Positions 54,488-63,209 of a stretch of 64,000 nucleotides of DNA are shown piece after piece. Positions within the stretch are counted from its first letter, which is position 1. Every line of letters starts with the position of its first letter. The notes below the pieces were generated by a model that made no database searches, was not told where the DNA came from, and worked only from the letters and a program-made list of their open reading frames with translations. The translations under genes were made by a program, and so were the position numbers. Origin of the DNA: Oscillospiraceae bacterium (GTDB lineage: Bacteria > Bacillota > Clostridia > Oscillospirales > CAG-272); NCBI GenBank assembly GCA_015063725.1, contig SVTP01000008.1:1-64000 (forward strand). The letters are read 5' to 3'.

Positions 54488-55555
54488 ATGTTAGAAAAAT
54501 TACAACAAGCTGAAGAAAAATATCTGCATCTGGAGGCCTCGCTCTCCAATCCTGTGGTGGCAGGCGATCCTGCAAAATGTGCGCAAATTGCAAAGGAATA
54601 CAAATCTCTGACTCCCATCATTGAAAAATACCGCGCATTCAAATCGGCACAGTCCCGCATTGACGATGCCCTGCTCCTTCTTGAAGAAGCAGACGACGAA
54701 CTGCGCGCTTTGGCAAACGAGGAATTGCGCGAGGCAAAGGAGCTGGTCGAAGAGCTCAAGGGCGAGTTGACCGTTATGCTTTTGCCGCGTGATCCCAACG
54801 ATGAAAAGAACGTGATGGTGGAGATCCGCGCAGGCGCGGGCGGCGAGGAAGCCGCTCTGTTTGCCGCCGTTCTTTACCGTATGTACACGATGTACGCCGC
54901 AACGGCAGGCTTTCGTTGCTCTCTGCTTTCCGAAAACCCCACCGAGCTTGGCGGCTATCGCCAGCTGACCTTTCAGGTCGAGGGGGACGGTGCGTATTCC
55001 CGTTTTAAGTACGAGAGCGGTGTTCATCGCGTGCAACGTGTGCCCGAGACCGAGTCGCAAGGGCGTATTCAAACCTCTACGGCAACCGTTGCCGTGCTCC
55101 CCGAGGCAGAGGAGGTTTCTATCGAAATCAATCCCGCCGATCTGATTTTTGAATCCTGCAAATCCAGCGGAGCGGGCGGTCAGCACATCAACAAGACCGA
55201 GTCCGCCGTAAGACTTACACACAAGCCCACGGGCATTGTGGTGGAATGTCAGGAGGAGCGCAGCCAGTTTAAAAACAAGGATAAGGCACTGCGTATGCTG
55301 CGCACCATCCTTTACGACCAAAAGCAACGCGAGCAGGCAGATGCCATTGCATCTGACCGCCGCCGTCAGGTTGGTACGGGAGACAGAAGTGAGCGCATTC
55401 GCACCTACAACTATCCGCAAGGTCGCATTACCGATCACCGCATCGGTCTGACCATTCACTCCATCGACCGTTTTCTGGACGGAGACATTGGCGCAATGAT
55501 CGACGCCCTTGCTACCGCAGAAACGGCAGAAAAGCTGAAAAATCAAGACAGTTAA
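54488..55555 (+). CDS. prfA: Peptide chain release factor 1
   Basis: RF1 (355 aa) ends translation at UAA and UAG. It contains the acidic opening of domain 2 (IRAGAGGEEAALFA), the stop-codon recognition region (RVQRVPETESQGRIQTSTATVAVLP) and the GGQ motif (SSGAGGQHINKT, about 229-231), whose Gln is normally methylated by PrmC; prmC is not adjacent. The ribosome site AAAGGAGG is strong. It precedes the Sua5-like gene by 16 nt. Confidence 0.96.
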   Translation: MLEKLQQAEEKYLHLEASLSNPVVAGDPAKCAQIAKEYKSLTPIIEKYRAFKSAQSRIDDALLLLEEADDELRALANEELREAKELVEELKGELTVMLLPRDPNDEKNVMVEIRAGAGGEEAALFAAVLYRMYTMYAATAGFRCSLLSENPTELGGYRQLTFQVEGDGAYSRFKYESGVHRVQRVPETESQGRIQTSTATVAVLPEAEEVSIEINPADLIFESCKSSGAGGQHINKTESAVRLTHKPTGIVVECQEERSQFKNKDKALRMLRTILYDQKQREQADAIASDRRRQVGTGDRSERIRTYNYPQGRITDHRIGLTIHSIDRFLDGDIGAMIDALATAETAEKLKNQDS

Positions 55556-55571
55556 CAAATTGGAGACACCC

Positions 55572-56606
55572 TTGAAAACCGAACACATCAAAATAACAGA
55601 CATTGTTGCGCAGGAAAAGGACCTCTGCCGCGCTGCCGCCATTTTGCGGTCGGGTGGACTTGTGGTCTTCCCCACCGAGACGGTTTACGGTCTTGGCGGC
55701 AACGCCACGCGCGACGAGGCGGCAAAAAAGATCTATGCCGCAAAGGGGCGTCCCTCGGACAATCCCCTCATCATTCATATTGCAGATCCCACCGATGCCG
55801 AGCAGTACGCCGTGACGAACGCGCTTTACTACCGCTTGGCAAAGGCGTTTATGCCGGGGCCGCTGACAGTGATCCTGCCCCGCAAAAATACCATTCCCAA
55901 ATCGACAACGGGTGGGCTTGACAGCGTGGCTGTCCGTTGCCCCTCGCACCCCGTAGCGCACAGGCTCATCGAGCTTTGCGGCGTCGCTATTGCCGCACCG
56001 TCTGCCAATCTTTCGGGCAAGCCCTCGCCCACATCCGCCGCGCACGTGGCACAAGATATGGACGGGCGTGTGGATATGATCCTTGACGGCGGCGAAAGCG
56101 AGATCGGGCTGGAGTCCACCATCGTAAAAATCGAAGGGGACGGGCTCATTCTCCTGCGCCCCGGCGGCATCACACGCGATGCCCTCTCCCTTTTGTGCGA
56201 CAAGGTAACCGTTGCCGACGCCGTGCTGCATCAGCTTGCCGAAAACGAGCGACCGCTCTCCCCCGGCATGAAATACAGACACTATGCCCCCACCGCTCCC
56301 CTCGTTCTGCTTTCGGGCAATGAGGCGGACGTGCTCCGCTACCTTCAAACAGAGGCGGCATCACGCAAGTGTGCCATCCTTTGCTATGACGAGGAGTGCG
56401 AGGCGCTTGCGAGTGGTATTCTCTTCCCCGTTGGAAAAAAGGATGACCTCGCAAAACAAGCACATCGGCTTTTTGCCGCCCTGCGTGAGGCAGACGGCAC
56501 CGATGCCGAAATCATTTACGCGCACCTGCCCCCACAGGATGGGCTTGGTCTTGCGCTCTATAACCGACTGATCCGCGCCGCCGCACACACCGTAAAAGAG
56601 GTGTAA
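55572..56606 (+). CDS. Threonylcarbamoyl-AMP synthase (Sua5 type)
   Basis: A 344-aa two-domain Sua5 protein that makes threonylcarbamoyl-AMP for the t6A37 modification of ANN-decoding tRNAs. The YrdC domain (about 10-200) has VVFPTETVYGLGGNA, KGRPSDNPLIIHI, and SANLSGKPSPT; the C-terminal Sua5 domain (about 225-344) follows the linker SPGMKYRHYAP. No ATG is near the start; TTG at 55572 has GGAG 6 nt upstream and is preferred over the in-frame TTG at 55560. Confidence 0.92.
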   Translation: MKTEHIKITDIVAQEKDLCRAAAILRSGGLVVFPTETVYGLGGNATRDEAAKKIYAAKGRPSDNPLIIHIADPTDAEQYAVTNALYYRLAKAFMPGPLTVILPRKNTIPKSTTGGLDSVAVRCPSHPVAHRLIELCGVAIAAPSANLSGKPSPTSAAHVAQDMDGRVDMILDGGESEIGLESTIVKIEGDGLILLRPGGITRDALSLLCDKVTVADAVLHQLAENERPLSPGMKYRHYAPTAPLVLLSGNEADVLRYLQTEAASRKCAILCYDEECEALASGILFPVGKKDDLAKQAHRLFAALREADGTDAEIIYAHLPPQDGLGLALYNRLIRAAAHTVKEV

Positions 56607-56661
56607 GGCGCGCACCCGCTTCCCCATACCGTTCCCAACCTAACAGAAAGGACTCCACAGA

Positions 56662-58860
56662 ATGGCAAGAAAGCAAAAGAAAGAAAAGAAAGAAATCGTT
56701 TACGCTCCAATCGTTTATCAACCCATTACCGAAACGATTGAAAAGAACTATATGCCCTATGTTATGAGCGTTATCGTATCGCGCGCGATCCCCGAGATCG
56801 ACGGACTGAAGCCCTCGCACCGCAAGCTCCTTTATACGATGTATGAAATGGGACTTCTCAAGGGCGGATTTACCAAGAGCGCGAAGATCGTGGGTGACAC
56901 GATGAAGCTCAATCCGCACGGTGATGCATCTATTTATGAAACGATGGTGCGTCTCACTCGCGGAAACGAAACCCTATTACATCCTCTTATCGACTCCAAG
57001 GGTTCGTTTGGTAAGCAGTATTCCTCCAACACTGTTGCGTCAGCTGCACGTTATACCGAGGCAAGACTCGCTCCCATTTGCCACGAGCTGTTTGCCGGAA
57101 TTGAAAAGAATGCTGTGGATATGGTGGACAACTATGACGCTACCATGAAGGAGCCGGTACTGCTGCCCACTACCTTCCCCAACATTCTGGTTATGCCTAA
57201 CATGGGTATTGCGGTTGGTATGGCATCGAACATTTGTTCCTTTAACCTTGCAGAGGTTTGCGACGGCACCATTGCCATGCTGCGCAAGCCCAGACTCCCC
57301 CTTGATAAGTTGATGGAGCTCATCAAAGCCCCCGACTTCCCGGGTGGCGGTGCCATTCTTTATGACGAGGAAGAAATGAAGCGCATCTACACCACCGGCT
57401 CCGGCTCGGTCCGTATGCGTGCGCGTTACGTCTTTGATAAAGAAAACAGCTGCATCGAGGTCATCCAGATCCCCTACTCCACCACTATTGAGGCGATCAT
57501 CGCCAAGCTGACGGTGCTTTATAAAGAGGGCAAGATCAAGGAGATCACCGACTTCCGCGATGAGATCGACCTCAACGGCTTTAAGCTCACGCTTGACGTG
57601 CGCCGCGGAACCGACCCCGACAAGCTGATGGCAAAGCTGTTTAAGCTCACCCCTCTTGAGGATAGCTTCCGTTGCAACTTCAATATTCTCATCGACTCCA
57701 CCCCTCGCACCATGGGCGTGCAGGAAATTCTGCACGAGTGGATCAAATTCCGCCTCGGGTGCGTGCGCCGTGAGCTGAAATTCGACCTGAAGAAAAAGAA
57801 GGATAAACTCCATTTGTTGCTCGGTCTTGGCAAGATCTTGCTGGATATCGATAAAGCCATTCGCATCATCCGCAAGACCGAAAAAGAATCTCAGGTTGTT
57901 CCCAACTTGATGAAGGGCTTTGATATTGACGAAATTCAGGCAAACTTTATCGCTGAGATCAAATTGCGTTACCTCAACCGCGAGTACATCATCAACCGCT
58001 TGGCAGAGATTGAGGATCTGCAAAAAGAGATCGCCGATATGGAAGAGGTCCTGAAAGACGAGCTCAAGCAAAAGGCACTCATCATCCAGCAACTCACCGA
58101 GGTCAAAAAGAAGTACGGTCAGCCCCGCCGCTCGCAGATCGTGTCGGCAGGTGCGATTAAGGAATATAAGGAAGAAGAACACATTGAAAACTACCCTGCC
58201 CGCTTTGTTCTCAGCCGCGAGGGATATTTCAAAAAGATCACCTTCCGCTCTCTGCAGGGTAATGACGAGCAATCCTTTAAGGATGGCGACGAGCAGCTCC
58301 ATTTGGTGGACGGTCAGAACACCGATAACTTTATCTTCCTGACCAACCAGCAGCAGCTCTACCGCGCAAAGGCAGAGGACTTTGACACCACCAAAGCATC
58401 GGCACTGGGCGACTATCTGCCTGTTAAGTTGAAGATGGATGCAGACGAAAAGCCGATTTTGATGAACATTCAAAACAAGTACCCCGCCAAGGAGAGCATC
58501 GTGCTCATCTTTGAAAACGGCAAGGGCGTGCGCATATCGGTTGCCAACTACGAAATTACGGGCAACCGCCGCAAGATCACCTCTGCTTACTCCAAAAACT
58601 CCCCCGTTGTGGCGGCGTTCTATGAAAAGAGCCCGATGGAGATCATGATCACATCATCCGACGGACGCGCGATCCTGATCAAATCCTCGCTCATTCCCAT
58701 TATGGCAACCCGAACCTCGGGAGGCGTCACGCTGATGAGCATGAAGAAGGGCGTAAAGGTGGTTTCGGCTACCAATGATCCCAAAAAGATCCCCGAGGAT
58801 GCAAAGGGACTCAAAAAAATAAAGATCCCCTCGACGGGCGTTCTTTTAGATAAGAAATAA
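56662..58860 (+). CDS. Type IIA topoisomerase subunit A (topoisomerase IV-like)
   Basis: A 732-aa GyrA/ParC-family protein. The catalytic Tyr131 lies in AARYTEARL. The coiled coil and a short C-terminal beta-domain follow; the GyrA-box is absent, favouring a topoisomerase IV or related role over gyrase. In the quinolone-contact helix (NPHGDASIYE, 84-93) the usual Ser is Ala89, while the acidic residue is kept (Glu93). The companion B subunit is not adjacent. The N-terminus is strongly basic (ARKQKKEKKE). Ribosome site AAAGGA. Confidence 0.9.
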   Translation: MARKQKKEKKEIVYAPIVYQPITETIEKNYMPYVMSVIVSRAIPEIDGLKPSHRKLLYTMYEMGLLKGGFTKSAKIVGDTMKLNPHGDASIYETMVRLTRGNETLLHPLIDSKGSFGKQYSSNTVASAARYTEARLAPICHELFAGIEKNAVDMVDNYDATMKEPVLLPTTFPNILVMPNMGIAVGMASNICSFNLAEVCDGTIAMLRKPRLPLDKLMELIKAPDFPGGGAILYDEEEMKRIYTTGSGSVRMRARYVFDKENSCIEVIQIPYSTTIEAIIAKLTVLYKEGKIKEITDFRDEIDLNGFKLTLDVRRGTDPDKLMAKLFKLTPLEDSFRCNFNILIDSTPRTMGVQEILHEWIKFRLGCVRRELKFDLKKKKDKLHLLLGLGKILLDIDKAIRIIRKTEKESQVVPNLMKGFDIDEIQANFIAEIKLRYLNREYIINRLAEIEDLQKEIADMEEVLKDELKQKALIIQQLTEVKKKYGQPRRSQIVSAGAIKEYKEEEHIENYPARFVLSREGYFKKITFRSLQGNDEQSFKDGDEQLHLVDGQNTDNFIFLTNQQQLYRAKAEDFDTTKASALGDYLPVKLKMDADEKPILMNIQNKYPAKESIVLIFENGKGVRISVANYEITGNRRKITSAYSKNSPVVAAFYEKSPMEIMITSSDGRAILIKSSLIPIMATRTSGGVTLMSMKKGVKVVSATNDPKKIPEDAKGLKKIKIPSTGVLLDKK

Positions 58861-58884
58861 TTTTTTTGAAAGGATACATAAATC

Positions 58885-59019
58885 ATGGCTAACAAAAAGA
58901 ACACAAAATCAAGCATTCCTGCTTTCGTGCGCATTCTCGCAATGGCACTCGCCATTCTGGTAGCTTCTACTACATTGGCATTCTTGGTTCAATTCATCAT
59001 CAACATTTTTACAAAATAA
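58885..59019 (+). CDS. 44-residue single-span membrane protein
   Basis: A short gene 24 nt after the topoisomerase stop. The product has a basic, hydrophilic start (MANKKNTKSS) and one membrane helix from about residue 12 to 42. AAAGGATAC precedes the ATG by about 9 nt, and a strong terminator follows 15 nt after the stop, so it appears to be a genuine last gene of the transcript. Function unknown; similar small helices often modulate larger membrane proteins. Confidence 0.65.
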   Translation: MANKKNTKSSIPAFVRILAMALAILVASTTLAFLVQFIINIFTK

Positions 59020-59034
59020 AAAGCAGAAGCGAAC

Positions 59035-59074
59035 AAAACCCCCGCTCACCGTGTGCGATGAGCGGGGGTTTTGC
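59035..59074. terminator. Terminator after the small membrane protein gene
   Basis: A perfect 14-bp stem AAAACCCCCGCTCA (59035-59048) with 59059-59072, U-rich on both sides. The 468 nt from here to the DUF4364 gene hold no gene, only the two repeats listed next. Confidence 0.85.
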
Positions 59075-59093
59075 TATCAGCAATAAAAAAACA

Positions 59094-59247
59094 GGCGATT
59101 CGTGAATCGCCCATACAAATAGGTTGAAAAATTTAACGGTAGGGGCGTGCATTGCACGTCCGCGAGGATTTGTTTGGTTATAGAGCGGACGACCTAATGG
59201 AAGGCGACAAGCCGCCACGAGATTGCAAGCAATCTCTTCGCCCCTAC
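59094..59247. repeat. MITE-like palindromic element with GTAGGGGCG ends
   Basis: A 109-nt unit (59139-59247) has 9-bp terminal inverted repeats GTAGGGGCG and CGCCCCTAC and internal hairpins (GCGTGCATTGCACGT near 59145; GAGATTGCAAGCAATCTC near 59219). A separate palindrome GGCGATTCGTGAATCGCC (59094-59111) lies just before. The same 9-mers and the GGGCGATT palindrome occur at 10476-10528. Structure suggests a non-autonomous mobile element, though no target-site duplication was confirmed. Confidence 0.55.
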
Positions 59248-59299
59248 TTTTTGGACCGTTGAAGACGCCGCCCTCTATAAATATCATTTGCTGCAAAAC

Positions 59300-59476
59300 G
59301 ATTCTCTTAACGGGCAGGGTCTCGGTGGCGTCTGACCGATTGCGGTAGCAAAAGCAAGCGGACACTTGCGCCGACTGTCTATCCGTAGCTTTGGAGTTCC
59401 CTTTTGATATTTTTGTGCGAGAGTTTTTGGGAAGGGGGTGTGGGGGAACCCTTTTCTCAAAAAGGGTTCCCCCACA
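59300..59476 (-). repeat. Intergenic structured repeat, copy G
   Basis: A full minus-strand copy whose hairpin (59439-59476) starts 12 nt after the DUF4364 stop. The outer stem is ACTCTC/GAGA-type, as in copy D, and the body has GACAGTCGGCGCAAG, TTTTGCTACCGC and the loop ACCGAGACC of the last hairpin. Confidence 0.8.
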
Positions 59477-59487
59477 TCGCGTCCTTC

Positions 59488-60045
59488 TTACTTATCAAAC
59501 AAATAATCAACCTTGCCCGAGAGGAGAGCCACAACGCCGCGGTAGATGACGTCGGGGCGGTCACGGAAGGTCTTGCGCATTTGGTGTGCGCGGTATTCGG
59601 AATCGACGTTGATTTTGGTCTCGAAGATGGTTTTGTCCTTCTCTTTGAGGGTAAACACAACGTCAAAGGTGTTGTCGGCGCGGCGCTCGGTAAAGCAATC
59701 AACGCTGACACCGCGGCGCTGAAAATCGAGGTAGCGCAAGGCGTAGGTCATGCTTTGGTCAAGGACTGCGGGCAGAATGTCGGAGCGAAGCTGCTCGGCA
59801 ACGATTGTACCCTTGCGGGTGACGGAATAAAGCGCTTCTCCGCGCTCGTCCTTGCCGTCCTCAACAATGAGTCCGCCGTCGAGCATTTCGTGAAAAGCCA
59901 TGGCAAAATCGAGGTACATAACGTAGTCGTTTTGCATAACGATATCGTTGATGGTGACAAAGCTGAGCGGATAATTGATGTTTCGCATAAGATACAAAAC
60001 AAAAATTTTCACGTTGCTCATGCCGCCAATGGGTGATGTAGGCAT
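59488..60045 (-). CDS. DUF4364 winged-helix protein
   Basis: A 185-aa DUF4364 protein, a winged-helix family found mostly in Clostridia. The N-terminal half carries the DNA-binding-like fold (KIFVLYLMRNINYPLSFVTINDIV..FAMAFHEMLDGGLI and YSVTRKGTIVAEQL); the rest is a beta-rich domain with VVFTLKEKDKTIFETKINV. No target is known. The ribosome site GGGGGAAG is good. It has its own promoter, divergent from hom. Confidence 0.85.
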   Translation of the reverse strand: MPTSPIGGMSNVKIFVLYLMRNINYPLSFVTINDIVMQNDYVMYLDFAMAFHEMLDGGLIVEDGKDERGEALYSVTRKGTIVAEQLRSDILPAVLDQSMTYALRYLDFQRRGVSVDCFTERRADNTFDVVFTLKEKDKTIFETKINVDSEYRAHQMRKTFRDRPDVIYRGVVALLSGKVDYLFDK

Positions 60046-60098
60046 AAATTCTTCCCCCTTTCAGGGCTATTTTCAGTCAAAAACGTTCTTTCTTCAAA

Positions 60099-60127
60099 AG
60101 TATAGCACATTTTTTTATTTTTTTCAA
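60099..60127 (-). promoter_or_regulatory. Promoter of the DUF4364 gene
   Basis: TTGAAA (60127-60122), 17-nt spacer, TATACT (60104-60099) with an extended TGC on the minus strand. It is back to back with the hom promoter, whose -35 begins 10 nt away. Confidence 0.75.
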
Positions 60128-60136
60128 TAGTTTTGT

Positions 60137-60165
60137 TTGCATTTTGCAAGATTTTGTGTTATGAT
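60137..60165 (+). promoter_or_regulatory. Promoter of hom
   Basis: TTGCAT (60137-60142), 17-nt spacer, TATGAT (60160-60165) on the plus strand. Confidence 0.75.
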
Positions 60166-60225
60166 ATAAGGTGATATATAATTTTTGTCGTCCACAGGGA
60201 CGATCCCCCCGAAAGGAGCCTACCT

Positions 60226-61443
60226 ATGTTACACATTGCACTCCTTGGCTTTGGTGTTGTTGGAAGCGGAACCGCAGAAGTCATCCTTCAAAACCAAAAG
60301 CAGGTTGCCGCCTACTGCGGCGACGAGGTCAACGTAAAATATATTCTCGACCTGCGTGACTTCCCCGAGCACCCCTTGGGGGATCGCGTGGTGCATGACA
60401 TTCAGGTCATTCTTGACGATCCCGAGGTCGTTTTGGTTGCCGAAATGATGGGCGGTGCACATCCTGCGTATGAGTTCACCTCTGCGGCACTCAAGGCAGG
60501 AAAGCACGTTGTTACCTCAAACAAAGAGGTTGTTGCCACCTTTGGCGCCCAGCTTTTGGATCTGGCGCGAGAGCATCACGTTTCTTACCTGTTTGAAGCA
60601 AGCGTGGGCGGCGGTATTCCGATCATCCGCCCGATGCAGACCGATCTTGCCTCCAATGAGATCCTCTCTGTCAGCGGCATTCTCAACGGCACCACCAACT
60701 TTATTTTGACAAAAATGAAGAACGAGGGCGCGGCATTTGCCGACATGCTCAAGCTCGCCCAGCAAAAGGGATATGCCGAGGCTAACCCCACCGCCGACGT
60801 GGAAGGTCTTGATGCCGCCCGCAAGATCGTCATTCTTGCCGCTCTTGCCTTTGGCAAGCTGCTGGATCCCAACAAGATCTCGACAACAGGCATTACGGGC
60901 ATTACCGAGGAGCATACCGCGCTTGCGGATAAGCTCGGCGGTGCCATCAAGCTGATCGCTCACACCGAAAAGATCGACGGTCGCGTGCTGGCGCTCGTGT
61001 CGCCCTTCCTCGTGCTCCCCACCAACCCCATCTGTCATGTGGATGACGTTTACAACGGTATTTTGGTGGGCACCAATATGCTCGGGCGCGCGCTCTTCTA
61101 CGGAGCGGGCGCAGGCAAGCTCCCCACCGCAAGCGCGGTTGTGGCGGATATTCTCGACATCCTCTCAGGACGTTCCACAGACCGCCGTCTGCCCCATTGG
61201 CAGGTTGCAGGTGCGGATGATGTTGCAGATGTTGCATCTCTTTCTTGCCGTCGAGTTTACGTGTTTGAGGGCTGCCCCAGATGCGAGGCGAAAGCCAAGA
61301 CCGCTCTTGCAAGCGAGGATAGCGTATGGCTCTGCGACGGTAAATTTGCAGTCATCAGTGCAAAAATGACTGCCACCGATGCCGATGCCGCCATCCAAAC
61401 AACGGGACTTTGCCCCATCCTCTCTTTGCCTGTTTTGGATTGA
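60226..61443 (+). CDS. hom: Homoserine dehydrogenase
   Basis: Hom (405 aa) reduces aspartate semialdehyde to homoserine, the branch point to threonine and methionine. The NAD(P) motif LLGFGVVGSGTAE, the catalytic-domain signature GILNGTTNFILTKM and the GYAEANPTADVEGLDAARKI block are present. The C-terminal part after about residue 345 is short and resembles a reduced regulatory domain; it contains CPRC but no clear ACT fold. Ribosome site AAAGGAG. Single gene. Confidence 0.94.
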   Translation: MLHIALLGFGVVGSGTAEVILQNQKQVAAYCGDEVNVKYILDLRDFPEHPLGDRVVHDIQVILDDPEVVLVAEMMGGAHPAYEFTSAALKAGKHVVTSNKEVVATFGAQLLDLAREHHVSYLFEASVGGGIPIIRPMQTDLASNEILSVSGILNGTTNFILTKMKNEGAAFADMLKLAQQKGYAEANPTADVEGLDAARKIVILAALAFGKLLDPNKISTTGITGITEEHTALADKLGGAIKLIAHTEKIDGRVLALVSPFLVLPTNPICHVDDVYNGILVGTNMLGRALFYGAGAGKLPTASAVVADILDILSGRSTDRRLPHWQVAGADDVADVASLSCRRVYVFEGCPRCEAKAKTALASEDSVWLCDGKFAVISAKMTATDADAAIQTTGLCPILSLPVLD

Positions 61444-61529
61444 TTTTATGAATAGGATAGAAAAATCAGCGAGCCGCGGTGCGGCTCGCTTTTGGTTTAT
61501 TTTTTTGTCACAAAAAATCGAAAAAAGGC

Positions 61530-61558
61530 TTTACAAATCGGCTCTTTTGTGGTATACT
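61530..61558 (+). promoter_or_regulatory. Promoter of the uracil-type permease gene
   Basis: TTTACA (61530-61535), 17-nt spacer, TATACT (61553-61558) on the plus strand, 155 nt before the start codon. Confidence 0.78.
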
Positions 61559-61560
61559 TG

Positions 61561-61712
61561 ATGGCAGTAAGTTCATCGGAGGTATTTTCGGGTTTCCCAC
61601 GCTTCAGTTTGCAAGTCCTGCCATAAGCGACCTTTCCTCGGTGGGCTCTTTTTTTGCGATTTGAACGGGAACCGAGTGCTGCGAGGCTTCAAATTTAAGG
61701 AGGAGAAAGAAA
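61561..61712 (+). promoter_or_regulatory. Structured leader of the permease gene, possible attenuator
   Basis: About 150 nt of leader with self-complementary parts. ATGGCAG (61561-61567) can pair with CTGCCAT (61618-61624), closing a domain. Alternatively CCCAC and CGCTT (61596-61604) can pair with AAGCG (61625-61629) and GTGGG (61641-61645); GTGGGCTC is followed by seven T (61649-61655), as in a terminator. The two folds cross, so one may exclude the other. I do not recognise a known riboswitch or a PyrR site. Confidence 0.45.
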
Positions 61713-63074
61713 ATGAAACTCATCTACAACGTCAACGACAAACCCAAGTTCACACAAGTGCTCATCTTTGCTTTCCAACAATTGCTGGCAATTATGGCGG
61801 CTACCATCGTGGTTCCGATCATCATCAACACCAATTCCGCAGAGAATGCGGCACTTGGCATTGGTACAGCCAGCCAAATGAGCACTACGGCGGCATTACT
61901 CGGCGCAGGTATCGGTACACTTGTTTACCTTCTTTTCACAAAATTTAAGAGCCCCGTATTCCTTGGTTCTTCTTTTGCTTTTATTGGTCCTATGACCGCT
62001 GCATTTGCAGGATCAGTTTCGATGGCAGCAGGCTACGTCGGCTTGATCCTTGGTGCCATTATGGCAGGTCTTGTTTACGTTGTGATCGCTCTCGTCATTA
62101 AATTTGTAGGCGTCCAATGGATCAACAAGCTGATGCCCCCCGTTGTTATTGGTCCCACCGTTGCCCTGATCGGTCTTTCGCTGGCAGGTGCTGCTGTAAA
62201 TGACCTCAACAAAGCTCCCGCAGGCGGCTCTCATTACGTTGCTATCATTTGCGGTCTTGTAACCCTTGCAGTTGTTATGCTCTGCTCTGTATTTGGCAAA
62301 AAGACACTCAAGATGATCCCCTTCATCATCGGTATCCTTGCAGGCTACCTCACCGCTACCGTTTTCACCCTCATTGGTATGGCAAGCGGCAACGACGCTC
62401 TGCTCGTTATCGACTTCAGTGCTTTCGAAAATATGAAGTGGGTTCCCGACTTTACCTTTGTAACCGCTTTCAAGGGCTTTGGTGACATTGATGCTTCCTA
62501 CATTGCAACCATTGCCGTTGCTTACATTCCCGTTGCATTCGTTGTTTTTGCAGAACACGTTGCCGACCACAAAAACCTCTCCTCTATTATTGAGTCCGAC
62601 CTTCTCGAGGAACCCGGTCTGCACCGCACCCTGCTTGGTGACGGCGTAGGCTCGATGGCAGGCGCATTCTTTGGCGGATGCCCCAACACCACCTACGGTG
62701 AGTCGGTTGGTTGCGTTGCAATTTCGGGTAACGCTTCGATCATTACCATTCTCACAACTGCCATTATGGCAATCGTTATCTCCTTCTTTGCTCCCTTTGC
62801 CGCATTCCTTTCCACCATTCCCAACTGCGTAATGGGTGGCGTTTGCATCGCTCTCTACGGCTTTATTGCCGTTTCGGGCCTTAAGATGATCCAAAAGGTT
62901 GACCTGAACGACAACCGCAATTTGTTTGTTGTTTCCGCAATCCTCATCCCCGGCATTGGCGGTCTTTCCATCTCCTTTGGTAAGGTTACCATCACCACCA
63001 TTGCTTGCGCTCTCATTCTTGGTATTCTCGCAAACACCATGCTTTCCAGAAAAAGCAAAAAGGATGCTGAATAA
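61713..63074 (+). CDS. NCS2-family uracil/xanthine permease, UraA-like
   Basis: A 453-aa nucleobase:proton symporter with about 14 membrane helices. The strongest marks are AEHVADHKNLSSIIESDLLEEPGLHRTLLGDGVGSM and CPNTTYGESVG, matching the UraA substrate region with its conserved Glu residues; a uracil substrate is likeliest, but xanthine is possible. The ribosome site AAGGAGGAG is strong, and the gene is preceded by a structured leader that may respond to nucleotide supply. Confidence 0.92.
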   Translation: MKLIYNVNDKPKFTQVLIFAFQQLLAIMAATIVVPIIINTNSAENAALGIGTASQMSTTAALLGAGIGTLVYLLFTKFKSPVFLGSSFAFIGPMTAAFAGSVSMAAGYVGLILGAIMAGLVYVVIALVIKFVGVQWINKLMPPVVIGPTVALIGLSLAGAAVNDLNKAPAGGSHYVAIICGLVTLAVVMLCSVFGKKTLKMIPFIIGILAGYLTATVFTLIGMASGNDALLVIDFSAFENMKWVPDFTFVTAFKGFGDIDASYIATIAVAYIPVAFVVFAEHVADHKNLSSIIESDLLEEPGLHRTLLGDGVGSMAGAFFGGCPNTTYGESVGCVAISGNASIITILTTAIMAIVISFFAPFAAFLSTIPNCVMGGVCIALYGFIAVSGLKMIQKVDLNDNRNLFVVSAILIPGIGGLSISFGKVTITTIACALILGILANTMLSRKSKKDAE

Positions 63075-63088
63075 TTAACAAAACATTT

Positions 63089-63122
63089 GAGCCGAACGCC
63101 ACACGTGTTCGGCTCTTTTTTA
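63089..63122 (+). terminator. Terminator of the permease gene
   Basis: A 9-bp stem GAGCCGAAC (63089-63097) with GTTCGGCTC (63107-63115), then seven T, 15 nt after the stop codon. Confidence 0.88.
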
Positions 63123-63150
63123 TCTGCAATTAAGGAAATTTTATAATCTC

Positions 63151-63179
63151 TTGACACCAAACCAAGATTGTGATATAAT
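63151..63179 (+). promoter_or_regulatory. Promoter of the last, partial gene
   Basis: A full consensus promoter on the plus strand: TTGACA (63151-63156), 17-nt spacer, TATAAT (63174-63179). Confidence 0.88.
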
Positions 63180-63209
63180 GAATGCATCAACAAAAGAGGA
63201 GATTTTAGT

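Noticed and set aside
55560..55571. TTG at 55560 as the start of the Sua5-like gene
   Set aside because: The GGAG ribosome site lies immediately after this codon; it is correctly spaced only for the TTG at 55572.
61660..61712. A PyrR-binding site in the permease leader, suggested by CGAGGCTTC
   Set aside because: The surrounding consensus (a GTCC..GAGGCT hairpin loop) is not met, so only an unassigned structured leader is reported.
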